Assembly (NCBI GenBank): GCA_050012355.1
Contig: JBEKHI010000340.1
Coordinates: 1-9,195, forward strand
DNA length: 9,195 bases
Direction of reading: 5' to 3'
Origin: JBEKHI01 sp050012355
Lineage (GTDB): Bacteria; Actinomycetota; Actinomycetes; Streptosporangiales; Streptosporangiaceae
The notes under the pieces are model-generated. The model was not told the origin of the DNA. It saw only the letters and a program-made list of their open reading frames with translations, and made no database searches. Made by a program: the position numbers and the translations under genes. Below, in pieces: positions 6,989 to 9,195 of this stretch. The first letter of the stretch is position 1, and the number at the start of each line of letters is the position of its first letter.

Positions 6989-7846
6989 ATGCCGCTGACG
7001 CCCGCGGATGTGCGGAATAAGCAGTTCAGTACGACCAGGCTCCGGCCCGGCTACGACGAGGAAGAGGTTGACGCCTTCCTCGACGAAGTTGAGGCTGAAC
7101 TCGATCGGCTGATCCAGGAGAACGAAGAGCTCCGGGCCAAGCTGACCGAGGTCCTTCGCGGTGGCGGGGGAGGTAAACCGGGCATTCCGGCGCTGACGTC
7201 CCCGCTGAGCGACGCCAAGCAGGACATGATGTCGCCCGAGCCTCCGCAGGAGCGCCGGCAGCCCGAGCCCATGATGATGGGGGGCATGCACCCGGTCGAG
7301 GACAACATGGACACGGCCGCTCGCGTGCTTTCCCTTGCGCAGCAGACCGCCGACCAGGCGATCGCGGACGCGCGCCGGGAGGCCGACGAGACGCTCGGCC
7401 GGGCCCGCCGCGAGGCCGACGAGACGCTCACCAAGGCTCGCCGCCAGGCGGAGCAGATCACCGGCGACGCCAGGGCGCGCGCCGAATCGCTGGAGCGGGA
7501 TGCCCAGGAGCGGCACCGCCAGGCGATGGGCTCCCTGGTCCAGCAGCGTGAGGAGCTTGAGCGCCGGGTTGATGACCTGCGCGCGTTCGAGCGTGAGTAC
7601 CGCAGCCGGCTCAAGGCCTACCTCGAGGGTCAGCTTCGTGACCTGGAGGCCGGTGTCACCGACACCGGGGCGTTCCCGGCGGTCAGCTCCGGCGGGAGTT
7701 CACAGCAGCCCGCGTTGCCGGCCGGGATTGGCAGCGGCCAGGCTCCTGCGGTGCGTAGCGGTGCGTCCTCGCCGACCGGCCAGTATGCCGTTCCCGAGGT
7801 CGTGCAGCACGGTGCTGGCGGTTTCCGCGGCGACGACCGCCGTTAG
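6989..7846 (+). CDS. divIVA: DivIVA (Wag31-type) polar growth and division protein
   Basis: DivIVA is a coiled-coil protein that self-assembles on negatively curved membrane at poles and septa; in actinomycetes it directs tip growth. The 285-residue product has the conserved N-terminal membrane-binding domain (MPLTPADVRNKQFSTTRLRPGYDEEEVDAFLDEVE; first coiled coil to about residue 55). A flexible linker with five Gly, Pro and a Met-rich QPEPMMMGGMHP stretch runs from about 57 to 106. A second long coiled coil at about 108-225 is followed by a Ser/Gly/Pro-rich, probably disordered tail. The second coiled coil contains hendecad repeats (listed separately). GAGGAG at 6975-6980 lies 8 bases before the ATG. 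The length sits between that of mycobacterial Wag31 and the longer Streptomyces DivIVA. The next gene starts 23 bases after the stop. Confidence 0.96.
   Translation: MPLTPADVRNKQFSTTRLRPGYDEEEVDAFLDEVEAELDRLIQENEELRAKLTEVLRGGGGGKPGIPALTSPLSDAKQDMMSPEPPQERRQPEPMMMGGMHPVEDNMDTAARVLSLAQQTADQAIADARREADETLGRARREADETLTKARRQAEQITGDARARAESLERDAQERHRQAMGSLVQQREELERRVDDLRAFEREYRSRLKAYLEGQLRDLEAGVTDTGAFPAVSSGGSSQQPALPAGIGSGQAPAVRSGASSPTGQYAVPEVVQHGAGGFRGDDRR
7370..7468 (+). repeat. 33-nt (11-residue) tandem repeats in the DivIVA coiled coil
   Basis: Two adjacent 33-base units (7370-7402 and 7403-7435) match at 27 of 33 positions, including an identical 18-base run, GAGGCCGACGAGACGCTC, at 7379-7396 and 7412-7429. 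They encode ARREADETLGR and ARREADETLTK. More diverged units follow (ARRQAEQITGD at 7436-7468, then ARARAESLERD). Eleven-residue periodicity fits a hendecad coiled coil. Similar reiteration occurs in other actinobacterial DivIVA proteins. Confidence 0.8.
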
Positions 7847-7869
7847 TTCCCTGAGGCGAGAGCCCGAGC

Positions 7870-9195
7870 GTGATACGGTTCAGCGCCGCGCTGGTAGTCA
7901 TCGCGCTCGGCATACTCGCGGCCGGGGTGGCCACGAGCAAGCTGATGCTTGTCTACGTGGCCATCGGGGTGAGCGCACTCTCGCTGGTGTGCTTCGTCAT
8001 CGGAGTGATCCTCAAACGGGGTGAGCTGTTCGGGGCACCGGCGCGTTTGGCACCGAGCAGCGGTTTCGTGGCGACGGGCGAGCGGTTCGCTCCAGCCGAT
8101 GAGTATGTCGGCGCGGACCGGTTCGCCGGCCACGAGGCACAACGACCGCCCGCCCGCCAGCAAGCCGCTCGTCCGGCGGCCACGGCGTCGCGAGGGGCGC
8201 ATAGCGCTCCGCGCCGCCAGTCCCGTCCGGAGGCTGACTCTCCGGCGTTTGGCGTCCCGTTGGCTTACAGCGGCCAGGGCCGCGACAGCGGGCGGGAACA
8301 GCCACGTGGCCCACGTCACCAGGCCGACTCGGGCCGGCCACCGCGCTCGTCGGGTCCGTTGGGTGCGCAGGGCGCGCCGGGTTCGCCGGGTGACCGGCAG
8401 GCCCCGCCGCGGCGCCAGGAGACCGGCCCGCAGGAGCGTCCTCCAATGGAATGGCCGCCGCCGGAGCGTTCTCCGCAGGAACGGCCTCCGCAAGAATGGT
8501 CGCAGCCCGGCGGGGTGCAGCACGGCACCGCCGCGGCGGATGGCTCGGCCCGGCCCGGATCCTACGGCGCTGGTTCGCCGCCAGCCGCCCAGGTCCCGCC
8601 CGCCTACAAAGAACCATCGCTGGTGCGCCCCTGGGTCGACCAGCCATCCGCCCGTCCGCCGCGTCCCGCCCCCGGCCAGCGTCCGGAGTGGTCCGAGCGG
8701 CTGGACCGGTCTGACCGGCCCGGCGCCCGCCCGGAACCCCCGCGTCCCGAGCCCGCGTACACAGAGCCGCCGCGCCCCGAGCCCGCCTACATAGACCCCT
8801 TCCCCCCGGAGCCGGCGTACACGGAGCCGCCACGTCCGCAGCCCTTCCGTCCCGAGCCCTCGCGCCCGGAACCACCGCGGTTCGAGCCGCCGCGCCCGGA
8901 ACCCGCGTACACGGACCCCTTCTCCCCGGAGCCGCCGCGCCCGGAACCTGCGTACTCGGAACCCGCGTACTCGGAACCCCCGCGCCCCGAGGGCTCGCGT
9001 TCCGAGGCCGCGCCGCCTGAGGAACCTGCGGCGTTCTGGGGTGGTTCGACCGCTTCATCGCGTTCGGGGGCAGCGGACATCCCGCCACCGGTCGCGCCGA
9101 TCTATCCGGATCGCGACAAGCCGCGTGAATCGGATGCTTCCGCCGAGGAACCAACGCCCGCCCTCCTCGAACCAGCCGACGATCCTGTCTGGTTC
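7870..9195 (+). CDS. Unrecognised two-helix membrane protein with long proline-rich repeat tail, 3' end beyond window
   Basis: The frame opens at GTG 7870 and stays open for 442 codons to the window edge, so the C-terminus is missing. The only in-frame stop nearby upstream is at 7852-7854, and the first in-frame ATG is codon 26, after the first helix, so GTG 7870 is the sensible start; GAGG at 7853-7856 or GAGAG near 7858-7862 gives a weak ribosome binding site. Residues 4-22 (FSAALVVIALGILAAGVAT) and 27-48 (LVYVAIGVSALSLVCFVIGVIL) are membrane helices joined by a very short loop; Arg3 and Lys49-Arg50 suggest both ends face the cytoplasm. Residues 56-442 are a low-complexity Pro/Arg/Glu/Ala/Gly tail. 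It holds four Gly-X-Y triplets (162-173), PQERPP[MQ]EW twice (187-195, 202-210) and 19 pentapeptide repeats (287-381). It follows divIVA by 23 bases, where M. tuberculosis has the small membrane gene Rv2144c after wag31; a link to DivIVA is inference. I do not recognise a family for the tail. Confidence 0.85.
   Translation, partial: MIRFSAALVVIALGILAAGVATSKLMLVYVAIGVSALSLVCFVIGVILKRGELFGAPARLAPSSGFVATGERFAPADEYVGADRFAGHEAQRPPARQQAARPAATASRGAHSAPRRQSRPEADSPAFGVPLAYSGQGRDSGREQPRGPRHQADSGRPPRSSGPLGAQGAPGSPGDRQAPPRRQETGPQERPPMEWPPPERSPQERPPQEWSQPGGVQHGTAAADGSARPGSYGAGSPPAAQVPPAYKEPSLVRPWVDQPSARPPRPAPGQRPEWSERLDRSDRPGARPEPPRPEPAYTEPPRPEPAYIDPFPPEPAYTEPPRPQPFRPEPSRPEPPRFEPPRPEPAYTDPFSPEPPRPEPAYSEPAYSEPPRPEGSRSEAAPPEEPAAFWGGSTASSRSGAADIPPPVAPIYPDRDKPRESDASAEEPTPALLEPADDPVWF
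8428..8499 (+). repeat. Two PQERPP[MQ]EW repeats in the proline-rich tail
   Basis: Nine-residue copies at 8428-8454 (PQERPPMEW) and 8473-8499 (PQERPPQEW) lie 45 bases apart, separated by PPPERS. Codon choice differs between the copies (CAGGAGCGT versus CAGGAACGG), so the peptide seems better preserved than the DNA. Confidence 0.7.
8728..9012 (+). repeat. 15-nt minisatellite coding 19 pentapeptides, [R/Y]xEP[P/A/F]
   Basis: The stretch is exactly 19 x 15 bases with no insertion or deletion. Units begin RPEPP, RPEPA, YTEPP, RPEPA, YIDPF, PPEPA, YTEPP and end YSEPA, YSEPP, RPEGS, RSEAA. Position 1 is Arg in 11 units and Tyr in 6; position 3 is Glu or Asp in 18; position 4 is Pro in 17. DNA-level identity is recent in places: GCGTACTCGGAACCC is an exact tandem pair at 8950-8979 apart from one base (CCT in the first copy), and a 20-base run at 8884-8903 recurs at 8929-8948. 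A related PAYKEP lies earlier at 8599-8616. Confidence 0.85.

Noticed and set aside
8021..8794. A + strand ORF of 257 codons in another frame over the start of the last gene.
   Set aside because: It is Arg/Pro-rich with no domain, and it competes with the frame from 7870 that has two clean membrane helices and an in-register repeat.
8787..9080. A minus-strand frame with Gly/Ser pentapeptides such as YAGSG and RGGSG.
   Set aside because: The periodicity is the complement of the 15-base repeat of the + strand gene. It has no independent start context or known domain.
8012..9154. A 380-codon open frame on the minus strand opposite the proline-rich tail.
   Set aside because: It is a by-product of the GC-rich, repeat-rich + strand gene. 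Its composition is Arg/Ala/Pro/Gly noise without motifs, and it runs convergent to an operon where all other genes are +.

Overview
The window is a piece of an actinobacterial division and cell-wall (dcw) cluster. Every gene lies on the + strand. The DNA is strongly GC-rich with G or C at most third codon positions, GTG starts occur, and several proteins read like their Streptomyces and mycobacterial counterparts (FtsZ with a DLDVPDFLK tail, a Wag31-type DivIVA, a tyrosine-rich SepF). The gene order points to a filamentous or polar-growing actinomycete, perhaps near Streptosporangiales or Streptomyces; the genus cannot be fixed from sequence reading alone.

Layout: the 3' end of ftsW (1-288), murG (299-1438), murC (1440-2852) and ftsQ (2845-3603) are almost back to back, with short gaps or overlaps, and look like one transcription unit for lipid II synthesis and divisome assembly. 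A 238-base gap (3604-3841) follows. It carries a good sigma-70-like promoter and a small palindrome, and leads ftsZ (3842-5284). ftsZ overlaps yggS (5281-6012) by 4 bases. Then come sepF (6079-6594), yggT (6648-6935) and divIVA (6989-7846). The last gene starts at a GTG at 7870 and is still open at the window edge (9195). It encodes an unrecognised protein with two membrane helices and a very long proline-rich tail.

How they work together: MurG and MurC make peptidoglycan precursors, FtsW polymerises them at the septum, FtsQ links the membrane divisome to its partners, FtsZ forms the ring, and SepF anchors FtsZ to the membrane. DivIVA marks poles and curved membrane. YggT and YggS are conserved neighbours with an accessory membrane role and pyridoxal-phosphate homeostasis, respectively.

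Most of the window is ordinary, conserved housekeeping sequence. Points worth a second look are the terminal unidentified gene, with a 19-unit, indel-free 15-nt/pentapeptide repeat; the direct ftsZ-yggS junction where relatives usually carry a yfiH/pgeF gene; an unusually long FtsZ linker; and two substitutions at normally conserved positions (FtsZ Cys76 and the FtsW GL loop). No mobile element, RNA gene, CRISPR array or clearly new multi-gene system was seen.
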